Positions 54,007 through 64,000 of a stretch of 64,000 nt of DNA are shown here, piece by piece; the stretch's first letter is position 1; each line of letters begins with the position of its first letter. The notes under the pieces were generated by a model. It had not been told where the DNA came from. It searched no databases and worked only from the letters and a program-made list of their open reading frames with translations. Position numbers and translations under genes: made by a program. The stretch is from Kitasatospora fiedleri (GTDB taxonomy: Bacteria > Actinomycetota > Actinomycetes > Streptomycetales > Streptomycetaceae), in assembly GCF_948472415.1 (NCBI RefSeq), contig NZ_OX419519.1, forward strand, positions 7,469,001 through 7,533,000. Reading direction: 5' to 3'.

Positions 54007-55616
54007 TCAGGAGAGGTTGCCGCCGCCGGTGGTCACCGTCCCCGCGCCCTGGTCCAGCAGCGCCGCCGTGCCCCAGCCGCGCAGGTCGTTGCCGGTGACC
54101 CAGGCCCCGCTGCTGCCCGGCAGCACCGCGACGGCCGCCGCCGCGTCCGCCGCTCCGCCGCCGCGCCGCACCAGGTTGCCCTGCACCGAGACGTTCTTGG
54201 CGTTGTTGCCGATCCGGATGCCGTACTTGTCCGCGGCACCGTCCGTGTTCAGCCCCGAGAACAGGTTGTTCCGCACGACCAGGTCGTTCGAGCTGGCCGC
54301 CAGGCCGTGGGTCGCGCACCCGGAGACCCGGTTCCCGCTCACCAGGCTGCCGTCGCTGAAGTTCACGAACAGACCGTCACCGGCGATGCCGGAGGCCGCG
54401 TTGTCGGTCAGGACGCTCTCCGGCGAGTAATCCAGCTGGATCGCCTGGCAGTTGCTCGCCTTCGCGTTGCGGGCGGTGCCGGTGACCGTGTTGCCGCTGA
54501 CCACGGCCTGCGGCGCGTAGCCCACGTACACGCCGTACTCGCCCCGGGTGCCCGCGACGGCGTTGCCGCTGACCACCAGGCCGGTGATCGGCGCCGCCGC
54601 CTTGCCGGCGACGGTGATGCCGCCGCTCGGGCAGTCGGGGCCGCCGGTGCCGGTGACGGTGTTGCCCTGGATCAGCAGGCCCGTCAGCGTGTTCGGCGCG
54701 GTTCTGCTCTGCGAGCGCACGTCGATGCCCGTGTTGCGCGCCGACTCGACGGTGTTGCCGCTGACCACCGACTGCTGCCAGTCCGCGACCCGGATGCCCT
54801 CCGCGGTGGCCGCCTCGATCCGGTTGCCGAGCACCCGGACCCCGCTGTGCACGACCCCCGGCGCGCCGTCGTGGTCGCCGCACAGCGCGCCGAAGTCGCC
54901 GTAGCCCGCGGCCGTCGTGGCCCGCAGCGTGCAGCCCGAGATCAGCACGTCCGTGCACGGGGTGTTGTCGTACGGCGGCGCGGCCAGGTTCGCCGCCGAG
55001 GTCGCGCCGGTGATCTGCACCGCCTCCTTGTCCTTGCCGACAGCGGTGTTCAGCCCCTCGAAGACGCAGTCGACCACCCGCACCCCGCGCACCGCGTTCA
55101 GCTCGATCGCGTGCGCCGACGGCACGTTGACGATGGTGCAGTCCCGGATCAGCAGGTCCTGGGCGTGCGCGAACGCGAACGCGTCGGTCTGCCGGGGGTA
55201 CAGCGCCCCGGCCATGTCCCACGTCCCGCCCAGAACGCTGATCCGGCCCGGGCCGCTGTACGCCGGCACCTGCGCGCCGCCGTCCACGTTGTGCAGCAGC
55301 GCCGAACAGGCGTCCGTGCCGCGGACGATCCGCGCCCCGTACGCGACCACCGTGGTGCCCGCCGCCAGCCGCACCCCCGCGGAGAGCGTGTACGTACCCG
55401 GCGGGATCAGCACGGTGGCACCCGCACCCGCCGCGAACGCGTCGCGGAACACGGCGGTGTAGTCGCCGCCGATCATGCCGGCCGGCACGAAGTCCAGCAC
55501 GTTCACGACCGGCCCGCCGCCCGTCGCCGCGTGCGCGACCCGGTCCCGACCAGTTGGGCGCCGCCGAACACGCCCAGGGCGGTGCCGGTGGCCTTGAGCA
55601 GACCGCGTCGGTCCAT
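54007..55616 (-). CDS. Tat-exported right-handed beta-helix protein (single-base frameshift near the 5' end)
   Basis: From ATG 55616 the twin-arginine leader MDRRGLLKATGTALGVFGGA is plain, but the frame as given stops at 55503. Restoring one G where the coding strand reads ACCGGGTCGCG (plus-strand CCC 55539-55541) gives LVGTGVAHAATGGGPVVNVL, an AHA-A cleavage site running straight into the 536-residue protein. The mature part is a pectate-lyase-type beta-helix: VLIPPGTYTLSAGVRLAAGT, then coil repeats (VVSGNTVESARNTGIDV, LLIQGNTVTGTGG, SLVSGNRVSGCATHGL). It may be a polysaccharide lyase or a glycan-binding protein; catalytic residues cannot be assigned. Confidence 0.82.
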
Positions 55617-55724
55617 GGAGGTTCCCCTTGTGAAGATCCGATGAATCACCCGGAGCGTAGTGAAGCTCCGCGGACGCACCATCGGGCGGGGGCGGTTCGG
55701 ACGCCGGATGGCAGGATGGGCGGC

Positions 55725-56372
55725 ATGAGCGAAGAAACCCGGCCCCTGCTCGTCGACCGCACGCCCTTCCCCGACGGGCTGGACGAGCGGCTGCGCGCCC
55801 AGCTGACCTTCCTGGTCGAGGTGGACCGGCTCAAGACCGTCCTGCGCCAGTCGCCGCTGGCCGCCGCCGACCGCCGGGAGAACGACGCCGAGCACTCCTG
55901 GCACCTGGCGATGATGGTGACCGTCCTGGCCGAGTACGCCGACGAGCCGATCGACGTCGGCCACACCGTCCGACTGGTCCTGCTGCACGACCTGGTGGAG
56001 GTCTACGCCGGGGACACCCCGCTGTACGACGACGCGGGCGCCGTCGACCAGGCGGAGCGCGAGGCGGCCGCCGCGGACGAGCTGTTCGGGCTGCTGCCCG
56101 CCGACCAGACCCGCCTGCTGCGCGCGCACTGGGACGAGTTCGAGGCCCGCCGCACCCCCGAGGCGCGGTTCGCCAAGGCGATGGACCGCCTCCAGCCCCT
56201 GCTGCTCAACTGGCTGGCCCGCGGCGGCACCTGGCGCACCCCCGGTGTCACCGCCGCCGACGTCCGGGCCCGCAAGGCCGTCATCGGCGACGCCTCCACC
56301 CCGCTGTGGGAGGCCGCCCGCCGGCTGATCGACGAGGGCGAGGCCCGCGGCTGGTCCCGCCCAGCGCCCTGA
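55725..56372 (+). CDS. HD-domain hydrolase (YfbR/HDDC2-like)
   Basis: This 215-residue protein starts at ATG 55725. The HD metal site is complete: His and Glu in RRENDAEHSWHLAMMVTVLA, the HD pair in VRLVLLHDLVEVYAGDTP, and a distal Asp in AMDRLQPLLLNW. This set is typical of HD_3 5'-deoxynucleotidases of the YfbR/HDDC2 group, which dephosphorylate deoxynucleoside monophosphates. It is cytosolic. It diverges from the Tat beta-helix gene. Confidence 0.88.
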   Translation: MSEETRPLLVDRTPFPDGLDERLRAQLTFLVEVDRLKTVLRQSPLAAADRRENDAEHSWHLAMMVTVLAEYADEPIDVGHTVRLVLLHDLVEVYAGDTPLYDDAGAVDQAEREAAAADELFGLLPADQTRLLRAHWDEFEARRTPEARFAKAMDRLQPLLLNWLARGGTWRTPGVTAADVRARKAVIGDASTPLWEAARRLIDEGEARGWSRPAP

Positions 56373-56573
56373 GCCCCGCGGCCCTGAGCCCCGCGGCCCT
56401 GAGCCCGCCGCCCGGGCCGGTGGCCCGGACCGGCGGCCGTGCCACGGGTGTTGACATGTTCAGCGTCGGTCGGGATGCTGCGGAGGAGCGCTCTTCCAAC
56501 GTTGCAGAGCCCGACGCGCCGCCACCGGCCGGGCCGGTGCCCGGCCCCGGGCCCCACCACGGATCGGGACACC

Positions 56574-57644
56574 ATGAAGCCTTCCCGCCGCCTGTCCGGC
56601 GCCGTCGCCCTCACCCTGTCCGCCGTCCTCGCCGCCGCACTGTCCACCGCGGTCACCGCCCCGGCCGAAGCGTCCCAGACCGGCCTGCGGGCCGCGGACC
56701 CCAGCGTGCTGCGGGTCGGCGGCACGTACGTCTCGGTGCAGTCCACCGGCGCGGGCATCGCCGTCCGGCAGGCCGCCTCGACGGCCGCGCTGGCCTCGGC
56801 GCCCGCCCGGCAGGTCTGGTCGGACACCGCCGGGCGCGGCGAGGTGTGGGCACCGGAGATCGTGGTGGACGGCGGCCGCTACTACATCTACTTCTCGGCC
56901 GGCCGCGGCGCGGCCCACCGGATGTACGCCATCAGCTCCGCCACCCCCGACAGCGGCTACGGCGCCGAGACGAAACTGGCCCTGCCGGACGACAAGTGGG
57001 CCATCGACGGCACCCTGTTCACCTTCAACGGGCAGCGCTGGTTCGTCTGGTCCGGCTGGGCCGGCGACACCAACGTCGAGCAGAACCTCTACATCGCCCG
57101 GATGAACACCCCGACCGCGCCGACCGGCGCCCGCCACGTCATCTCCCAGCCCCGGGAGGGCTGGGAGCGGGTGGTCGGCAACCCGTTCATCAACGAGGCG
57201 CCCGAGGCGATCAAGGACCCCAACGGGCAACTGCACGTCACGTACTCCGCCAACGGCAGCTGGAGCGACCAGTACTGCCTGGCCGACCTGCGGCTGCGGG
57301 CCGGCGGCGACCCGACGTACGTGTGGGACTGGTACAAGTCCAACGGCTGTCTGTTCGGCTCCCACCGCGAGACGATGATGTCCGGCTGGGACCCGACCCT
57401 GTACGTCGACGGCCCCGGCCACCACAGCTTCGTCCTGCTGAACGGCGACATCAACACCAGCCCGCCCGCCGGGCCGACCTTCCCGCTGATGTTCCACGCC
57501 GTCCCCAAGGGCACGCCCTACTCCTGGGCCGAACGGTACTGGTACACCGGCACGTTCGCCTGGTGGGGCAACGCCACCTACCGCCGCGCCAACGTCCCCG
57601 GCCCCACCGCCGACACCGGCTGGAGCCTGAAGTTCTTCGAGTGA
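56574..57644 (+). CDS. Secreted GH43-type beta-propeller glycosidase
   Basis: This 356-residue protein starts at ATG 56574. The signal peptide (VALTLSAVLAAALSTAVTAP, ending AEA) is followed by a five-bladed propeller with the GH43 triad: base Asp42 (RAADPSVLRVGG), modulating Asp145 (WAIDGTLF) and acid Glu208 (NEAPEAIKDPNG). VWAPEIVVDGGRYYIYFSAG is the conserved second-blade signature. GH43 enzymes cleave arabinose- or xylose-containing plant polysaccharides. The exact activity cannot be read from the sequence. Confidence 0.9.
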   Translation: MKPSRRLSGAVALTLSAVLAAALSTAVTAPAEASQTGLRAADPSVLRVGGTYVSVQSTGAGIAVRQAASTAALASAPARQVWSDTAGRGEVWAPEIVVDGGRYYIYFSAGRGAAHRMYAISSATPDSGYGAETKLALPDDKWAIDGTLFTFNGQRWFVWSGWAGDTNVEQNLYIARMNTPTAPTGARHVISQPREGWERVVGNPFINEAPEAIKDPNGQLHVTYSANGSWSDQYCLADLRLRAGGDPTYVWDWYKSNGCLFGSHRETMMSGWDPTLYVDGPGHHSFVLLNGDINTSPPAGPTFPLMFHAVPKGTPYSWAERYWYTGTFAWWGNATYRRANVPGPTADTGWSLKFFE

Positions 57645-57702
57645 CCGGCCCGGGGCCCGGCCCTCCTCGGACCCGGACTCGGACTGGGACCCGGGCCCGG
57701 AC

Positions 57703-58244
57703 TCAGACGCGTTCGAGCGGGCGGTGCGGCTCGGGCGGCAGCGTGACGGTGACGGGGTCGCCGGGGCGGATCTCGCCGCCGGAGCGGACCACGCCCATGA
57801 CGCCCGCCTTGCGGACCACCGCGCCGCTCTCGTCCCGCCCCACCACCTGCTTGAGCAGGCCGTGCCGGAAGCCGTCGATCTGCCCGCACGGGTTGCGCAG
57901 CCCGGTCACCTCGACCACCGCCTCGGCGCCGAGCCGCAGCAGCGTCCCGACGGGCAGGCCCAGCAGGTCCACGCCCCGGGTGGTGACGTTCTCGCCCAAC
58001 TGCCCGGGCCCGACGGTGTAACCGGCCTGCGCCAGCTCCTCGAACAGTTCGGCGTGCATCAGGTGCACCTGCCGCAGGTTCGGCTGGGTCGGGTCCTGCG
58101 CCACCCGGGAGCGGTGCCTGACGGTCACCCCTGCGTGCACGTCCCCCTCGACCCGAGACCCGCCAGCAGGCGGATGCCGTCCCGGTTCGGCTTCGTGAAC
58201 GCGTACTCCCCGTTGCTGCTGACCGCCACCACGCTTCCGGACAC
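57703..58244 (-). CDS. MOSC-domain protein (single-base frameshift)
   Basis: GTG 58244 opens SGSVVAVSSNGEYAFTKPNR and LLAGLG; then the frame as given runs into a stop at 58125. Restoring one G where the coding strand reads CTCGGGTCGAG (plus-strand CCC 58152-58154) continues it as LLAGLGVEGDVHAGVTVRHR into the MOSC core: NLRQVHLMHAELFEELAQAG, QLGENVTTRGVDLLGLPVGT and the family Cys in GLRNPCGQIDGF, for 180 residues. MOSC domains bind or transfer sulfur and molybdenum cofactor; stand-alone bacterial forms are often detoxification reductase parts. No redox partner is adjacent. Confidence 0.85.
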
Positions 58245-58455
58245 CCGGACCACCTCTCGTCGCACCGATGTTCCGTGCACCCACCCTAGGGCCTCGCTTC
58301 CGGGCCTCGCCGACCGGGGCGGGACGGCGGCGAGGCGGAGGGCCGCGGGGCGGGGTACGAACGCTGACGTCCCCTCCGGGGCTGCGTTTCGGCCGGAGGC
58401 GCGCCTATGATGGCGCCTCGCGGGCGCGTTGGCGATCGATCGTGGCGGGGGCCGG

Positions 58456-59352
58456 ATGGAATTCGTGGGGGACGTCCTGTCCAATGCGGCCAGCGCGGCC
58501 GTCCTGGCCGTCGTGGCGAGTGCCCTGGCACTGGTCGCTGCCTGGACGTCACGGCGCGGCCGCGTGTGGAAGCTGTTCCGGGTCGGCACGTCCTCGAAGA
58601 GTTCCGTCGAGGTGTTCGTACCCAGCTTCGACATCGCGCCCGCGAGTGCCGCAGGGACGGTCCCGGTGCAAGGGGGGTTCGTGGGGACGGCGGTCAGCGA
58701 ACTGGAGTACCGCGAGGCACTCGGCCTCGCCGACGCACTTCACGCCAACCCCGCGGTCCGTCTGCTCCAAGCCGTCGGTCTTCCCGAGCGGATCGTCCGT
58801 AGGCCGTTGCGCTGTCGGGTCACGGCCAGCATGCCGGCGTCGAAGTACGCCGCGAACCGGCAGGCGGCCTCCGACGAGATCAGGAACGCGGTGCGCAGGG
58901 CCGACTGCGTCATACTGGTCGGCGGACCGGTGTACAACAGCACGACGGACGTCGCGCTCGGGCAGGGGCCGTTCGCGTTCGGGTTCCATGCGGGCGAGCA
59001 GGACGGCGGACTCGTGCGCGGTGTTCGGATTCGCCCGCTGCACGGGAACGCGGAACGCACCTTCCGCCGTCGAGCGGAGCCCGGCGCGGGCGGTACCCAC
59101 CTCGAGTACGCGGTGCTGGAGGCCGTCGACTGGGACGGGAGGCGGGTCTTCCTCTGCGCGGGCACCTGCGAGGCGGCCACCGTGGCGGCGGTGCGCAAGC
59201 TCGGACAGGACTGGCGGCAACTCGCGAAGCGGTTCGGGACGGAAGGGTTCGGTCTCGTGTTCGAGCTGGCGTTGGACAGCGAGGCCATGCGTCACCACGG
59301 TCCGGACATGGGGCGACTGCAGCAGTGCTACGTCTACCCTCCGGGTCGGTGA
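58456..59352 (+). CDS. One-TM protein with C-terminal GGPxxN-containing domain, function unknown
   Basis: This 298-residue protein starts at ATG 58456. One N-terminal membrane segment (AASAAVLAVVASALALVAAW) precedes a basic stretch and a ~250-residue cytoplasmic domain with VEVFVPSFDIAPASAAGT, SELEYREALGLADALHANPA, ADCVILVGGPVYNSTTD, HLEYAVLEAVDWDGRRVFLC and GTCEAATVAAVRKLGQDWRQ. The hydrophobic strand ending in GGP plus Asn, and the later CAGTCEAAT turn, look like a nucleotide- or small-ligand-binding Rossmann-like fold. I do not recognise the family. Its stop overlaps the tail of the convergent phosphatase gene by 19 bp. Confidence 0.7.
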   Translation: MEFVGDVLSNAASAAVLAVVASALALVAAWTSRRGRVWKLFRVGTSSKSSVEVFVPSFDIAPASAAGTVPVQGGFVGTAVSELEYREALGLADALHANPAVRLLQAVGLPERIVRRPLRCRVTASMPASKYAANRQAASDEIRNAVRRADCVILVGGPVYNSTTDVALGQGPFAFGFHAGEQDGGLVRGVRIRPLHGNAERTFRRRAEPGAGGTHLEYAVLEAVDWDGRRVFLCAGTCEAATVAAVRKLGQDWRQLAKRFGTEGFGLVFELALDSEAMRHHGPDMGRLQQCYVYPPGR

Positions 59353-60083
59353 CCCATCGTCGCGCCCACCGCGTCGAGGAGGCCGGGAACGGCGTCCGGG
59401 CCGTCCAGGACGAGGTCGGCCTCCTGGAGCAGGACGGCGTCCGCGTCCGGGTGATCGACGGCGACGCGCACCGCCGTCCGGTCCGGAGAACCGGTGGACC
59501 AGTCGGTCAGGGCCCGGAACGCCGCCAGGTCGGGCGCGCCGTCACCGAAGTACCACGCGCATTCCAGTCCCGAGGTCTCCTCTGCGAGCACGGTGCCCTT
59601 GTCCCGGTCGACCGGTGGTTTCAACTCGACGGTCATGGGGCCGAGTTCGAGCACCAGGCCGTGGAGGCGCGCCTGCTCGCGCCCCCACCGGACCGCGTAC
59701 TCCCCGAAGCGGGGCGCCCGCCGGCAGTGCAAGGCCATGGACAGGCGCTTGTCCTCGACGAGGATCCCGCCCGGCAGTTCTTCCCGCGCGCGGGCGAGCA
59801 GTTCCGCGACCACCAGTCCCCAGTCCTCGGCACCGGGGACGACGGTCGTCACCCCCGACTGCCAGCGCTCCAGCCCGTACAGACCGTGTAACACCACGCC
59901 CGGGACCTGTTCGAAGCGCGACCGCAGGAAGTCCACCGGACGCGCCGAGACGATCCCGACGGTGCGCACCAGGCCGGCGAGCCCGGTCAGCGCCCCCACC
60001 GCACCCGGCACCGGCAGCACCGTCGCCGGATCGACCTGGATCCGGGAGAGGGTGCCGTCGAAGTCGAAGAAGAACCCGCTCAT
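59334..60083 (-). CDS. HAD-superfamily phosphatase, trehalose-6-phosphatase-like
   Basis: This 249-residue form starts at ATG 60083; a TTG at 60170 would add 29 residues. HAD motifs: I FFFDFDGTLSRIQVDP (nucleophile and acid Asp), II VGIVSARPVDFLRS, III Lys in KPPVDRDKGTVLAEE, IV WYFGDGAPDLAAFRAL. The cap region LHGLYGLERWQ resembles the GxYG(L/A)E motif of trehalose-phosphatases (OtsB). No OtsA-like synthase is nearby, so another sugar phosphate is possible. Confidence 0.82.
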   Translation of the reverse strand: MSGFFFDFDGTLSRIQVDPATVLPVPGAVGALTGLAGLVRTVGIVSARPVDFLRSRFEQVPGVVLHGLYGLERWQSGVTTVVPGAEDWGLVVAELLARAREELPGGILVEDKRLSMALHCRRAPRFGEYAVRWGREQARLHGLVLELGPMTVELKPPVDRDKGTVLAEETSGLECAWYFGDGAPDLAAFRALTDWSTGSPDRTAVRVAVDHPDADAVLLQEADLVLDGPDAVPGLLDAVGATMGHRPGG

Positions 60084-60218
60084 GCCCGGCGAAGCGGATG
60101 TCCGCTCCAGAGCGGATACCCAGGGTCCCGAGGCGCCACGATCTGCCGTCACGGTGCCGAGACTATCCAACGGCGCACGAGGTGCGCCGGACCAGTCGGC
60201 GGTCCGGGCTCAGTGCCG

Positions 60219-61151
60219 CTACCCGGGCAGCAGCCGGGTGCCGGGCGGGAGGGAGTCGGTGCGGTCGGCCTCGTGGAGGTGGGCGAGCAGGGTGTCGCGG
60301 AAGGCGCTCGCGGCGCGGGTCAGCGGGAGGTCGCGGCCGTGCGCGACGGCGATGGTGCGGCCGAGGCCGGGCGGGGCGAACGGGGTGGTGGGGAGGTTGG
60401 CGCTGGCGGCGACCATGCCGGGGACGACCGCGGGGCCCAGGCCGGCCCGGACGGCGGCCAGGACCGCGTCCATCTCGCCGCCCTCGACGGCGTAGACCGG
60501 CTCGAACCCGGCGGCGCGGCAGGCCGCAAGGGTGGTCTCGCGCAGGTCGTAGCCCTCGCGGAACATCACCAGGCCCAGGCCGCGCAGGTCGGTGATCCGG
60601 GCCCGGCGGCGGGGGAGTGGGTCGGCCGAGACCAGCACCAGGTCCTCGTGCAGCAGCGGGGTGACGGCGAGCGGGGCGGGCGGCGCGGAGGCCGGGGTGA
60701 TGACCAGCGCGAGGTCCAGCTCGCCGGCCTCCAGGTCGCGGACCAGATCCCGGGAGCCGCCCTCGGTGAGGTGCAGGTCGACGCCGGGGTGCCGGGCCCG
60801 GTACGCGCGCAGCACCTCCGGGACCAGGCTGGCGCAGAGCGAGGGCGGGGCGCCGAAGCGGACCCGGCCCCGGCGCAGCTGCACGGTCTCGGCGACGGCC
60901 CGCCGGGCGCTGTCGGCGTCCGCGAGGATGCGCCGGGCCAGCGGCAGCAGGGCCTGTCCGGCGTCGGTCAGGGTCGTCCCGGAGCGCGAGCGGTGGAACA
61001 GCTCGGCGCCCAGCTCCCGTTCCAGGGCGCGGACCTGTTGGGAGAGCGAGGGCTGCGAGACGTGGCTGAGCTCGGCGGCCCGGGTGAAGTGCCGGGCGTC
61101 GGCGACCGCGACGAAGTAGGCGAGCTGCTGCAACTGCACACCGGCCATCAT
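60219..61151 (-). CDS. LysR-family regulator divergent from sdh
   Basis: This 310-residue protein starts at ATG 61151. The helix-turn-helix is HFTRAAELSHVSQPSLSQQV, RALERELGAELFHRSRSGTT; the effector domain shows VRFGAPPSLCASLVPEVLRA and GLGPAVVPGMVAAS. An inverted repeat ATAGG-N5-CCTAT overlaps its start codon and lies 59 bp before sdhC. Regulation of succinate dehydrogenase and of itself is inferred from this arrangement. Confidence 0.92.
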   Translation of the reverse strand: MMAGVQLQQLAYFVAVADARHFTRAAELSHVSQPSLSQQVRALERELGAELFHRSRSGTTLTDAGQALLPLARRILADADSARRAVAETVQLRRGRVRFGAPPSLCASLVPEVLRAYRARHPGVDLHLTEGGSRDLVRDLEAGELDLALVITPASAPPAPLAVTPLLHEDLVLVSADPLPRRRARITDLRGLGLVMFREGYDLRETTLAACRAAGFEPVYAVEGGEMDAVLAAVRAGLGPAVVPGMVAASANLPTTPFAPPGLGRTIAVAHGRDLPLTRAASAFRDTLLAHLHEADRTDSLPPGTRLLPG

Positions 61152-61164
61152 AGGCGCTTCCTAT
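61150..61164. promoter_or_regulatory. LysR-type operator ATAGG-CGCTT-CCTAT
   Basis: Perfect 5-base arms around 5 bases contain the T-N11-A framework expected of LysR sites. It overlaps the first bases of the lysR gene and lies between it and sdhC. Confidence 0.68.
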
Positions 61165-61222
61165 CGTGACGCGTCTTTCCATGTCTTGGACATCCGGGAT
61201 CGCCCGGCTTACGGTCATGGTC

Positions 61223-61957
61223 ATGGCTTCTGCTACCCGGACGAACCGGGCGAACCGGACGGCCCCCGCCCCCGGCCGGCACCCGTCCTCCCTGGCGGCG
61301 CTCTGGCGCAGCTCCGTCGGCAAGAAGGCCGTGATGGCGGTCAGCGGCCTGGTGATGCTGGCGTACCTGGTCGCCCACATGCTCGGCAACCTCAAGATCT
61401 TCTTCGGCCCGGACGACATCAATGGGTACGCGCACTGGCTGCGCACCCTCGGCGAGCCGCTGCTGCACTACGGCTGGTTCCTCTGGCTGGCCCGCCTCGT
61501 CCTGGTGGCGGCCGTGGTCGCGCACGGCACCGCCGCCTACCAGCTCTCCCGCCGCGACCTGAAGGCCCGCCCGGTCAAGTACGCGCACCGGCGGCAGCGG
61601 GCCACGTACGCGACCCGGACGATGCGCTGGGGCGGGGTGATCCTCGGGCTGTTCATCGTCTGGCACATCCTCGACCTGACCACCCTCACGGTGAACCCGG
61701 CCGCCGAGGAGGGCCACCCGTACCAGAACGTCGTGGCCTCGTTCTCGACCTGGTACTCGGGCGTCATCTACTGCCTGGCGATGCTGGCGCTCGGCCTGCA
61801 CGTGCGGCACGGGTTCTGGAGCGCCGCGCAGACCCTGGGCGTCAACAACCCGCGCCGGGACCGGGCGCTGAAGGCCGGCGCGAACGCGCTGGCGCTGCTG
61901 CTGACCGCCGGGTTCCTGTCGGTGCCGGTGGCCGTGATGGCCGGACTGGTCCGGTGA
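61223..61957 (+). CDS. sdhC: Succinate dehydrogenase cytochrome b subunit
   Basis: This 244-residue protein starts at ATG 61223. It has five membrane segments and conserved histidines for two hemes (LVAHMLGNLKIFF, LLHYGWFLW, VVAHGTAAYQL, VWHILDLTTL, LHVRHGFWSAAQTLGVN). A single large b subunit of this form (diheme, b558-like) anchors SdhAB without an SdhD. It passes electrons to quinone. It is the first gene of the operon, 41 bp from sdhA. Confidence 0.93.
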   Translation: MASATRTNRANRTAPAPGRHPSSLAALWRSSVGKKAVMAVSGLVMLAYLVAHMLGNLKIFFGPDDINGYAHWLRTLGEPLLHYGWFLWLARLVLVAAVVAHGTAAYQLSRRDLKARPVKYAHRRQRATYATRTMRWGGVILGLFIVWHILDLTTLTVNPAAEEGHPYQNVVASFSTWYSGVIYCLAMLALGLHVRHGFWSAAQTLGVNNPRRDRALKAGANALALLLTAGFLSVPVAVMAGLVR

Positions 61958-61998
61958 CCCCGATGCACCCCGACACTGCGAAGGACGGAGCGGCCCCG

Positions 61999-63938
<1,940 letters not shown>

Positions 63939-63942
<4 letters not shown>

Positions 63943-64000
63943 ACCTCACCCTGCGCATCTGGCGCCAGCAAGGCCCGGACACCCCGGGCGAGATGACCGA
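63939..64000 (+). CDS. sdhB: Succinate dehydrogenase iron-sulfur subunit, 5' end only
   Basis: GTG 63939 overlaps the sdhA stop (GTGA). The 20 visible residues, MNLTLRIWRQQGPDTPGEMT, match the beginning of SdhB iron-sulfur proteins (beta strand LTLRIWRQ). The rest lies beyond the right edge. Assignment rests on this start and on operon order. Confidence 0.88.

Overview
The window is 64 kb of very high G+C DNA with streptomycete gene content (large exported carbohydrate-active and RHS proteins, ricin-lectin chitinase, a LAL-type LuxR regulator, Methyltransf_19, a second infA, a pSAM2-like integrase). I read it as a chromosomal segment of Streptomyces or Kitasatospora; the genus is inference. 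No rRNA, tRNA, CRISPR array, origin or antibiotic gene cluster was seen.

Layout. 1-11.3 kb: a secreted DNRLRE protein (cut by the left edge) diverges from a 2,713-residue RHS/YD polymorphic toxin. The toxin carries a six-blade lectin-like insertion, a pre-toxin Hint domain and a C-terminal tip that looks like a PD-(D/E)xK nuclease; a 224-residue candidate immunity protein follows. The tip and immunity gene look less G+C-rich than their surroundings. 11.3-16.1 kb: mobile-element debris consisting of a tyrosine integrase, an excisionase, the 3' half of a pSAM2-type replication initiator, an IS256-family transposase stub and fragmentary repeats. 16.1-20.4 kb: macro-domain protein, membrane protein, XRE-cupin regulator, His-rich methyltransferase, VanZ and VOC proteins. 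20.4-26.8 kb: a chitinase and beta-helix lectin operon with a DasR-like site, then a soluble Ser/Thr kinase. 27-45 kb: regulator and enzyme pairs, several with visible operators (MerR, TetR with quinone oxidoreductase, LysR with DoxX, GntR with phosphodiesterase, MarR with isochorismatase-fold hydrolase), plus acetyltransferase-infA2, bioF, and a sigma-like gene with a translationally coupled partner. 45-60 kb: sulfatase with its formylglycine-generating enzyme, M4 protease, LAL regulator, Tat-exported beta-helix protein, HD hydrolase, GH43, MOSC, a one-TM protein of unknown function and a HAD phosphatase. 60-64 kb: LysR regulator diverging from the succinate dehydrogenase operon sdhC-sdhA-sdhB, which is cut by the right edge.

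One technical pattern affects the annotation. Six genes (PH-like membrane protein, bioF, formylglycine-generating enzyme, LAL regulator, Tat beta-helix protein, MOSC) each read as one protein only if single bases are restored, eight in all. Every event is a loss of one base and seven of the eight fall in short G or C runs. Residual long-read assembly error is the simplest explanation, so these genes are listed at full length with the shift positions given.
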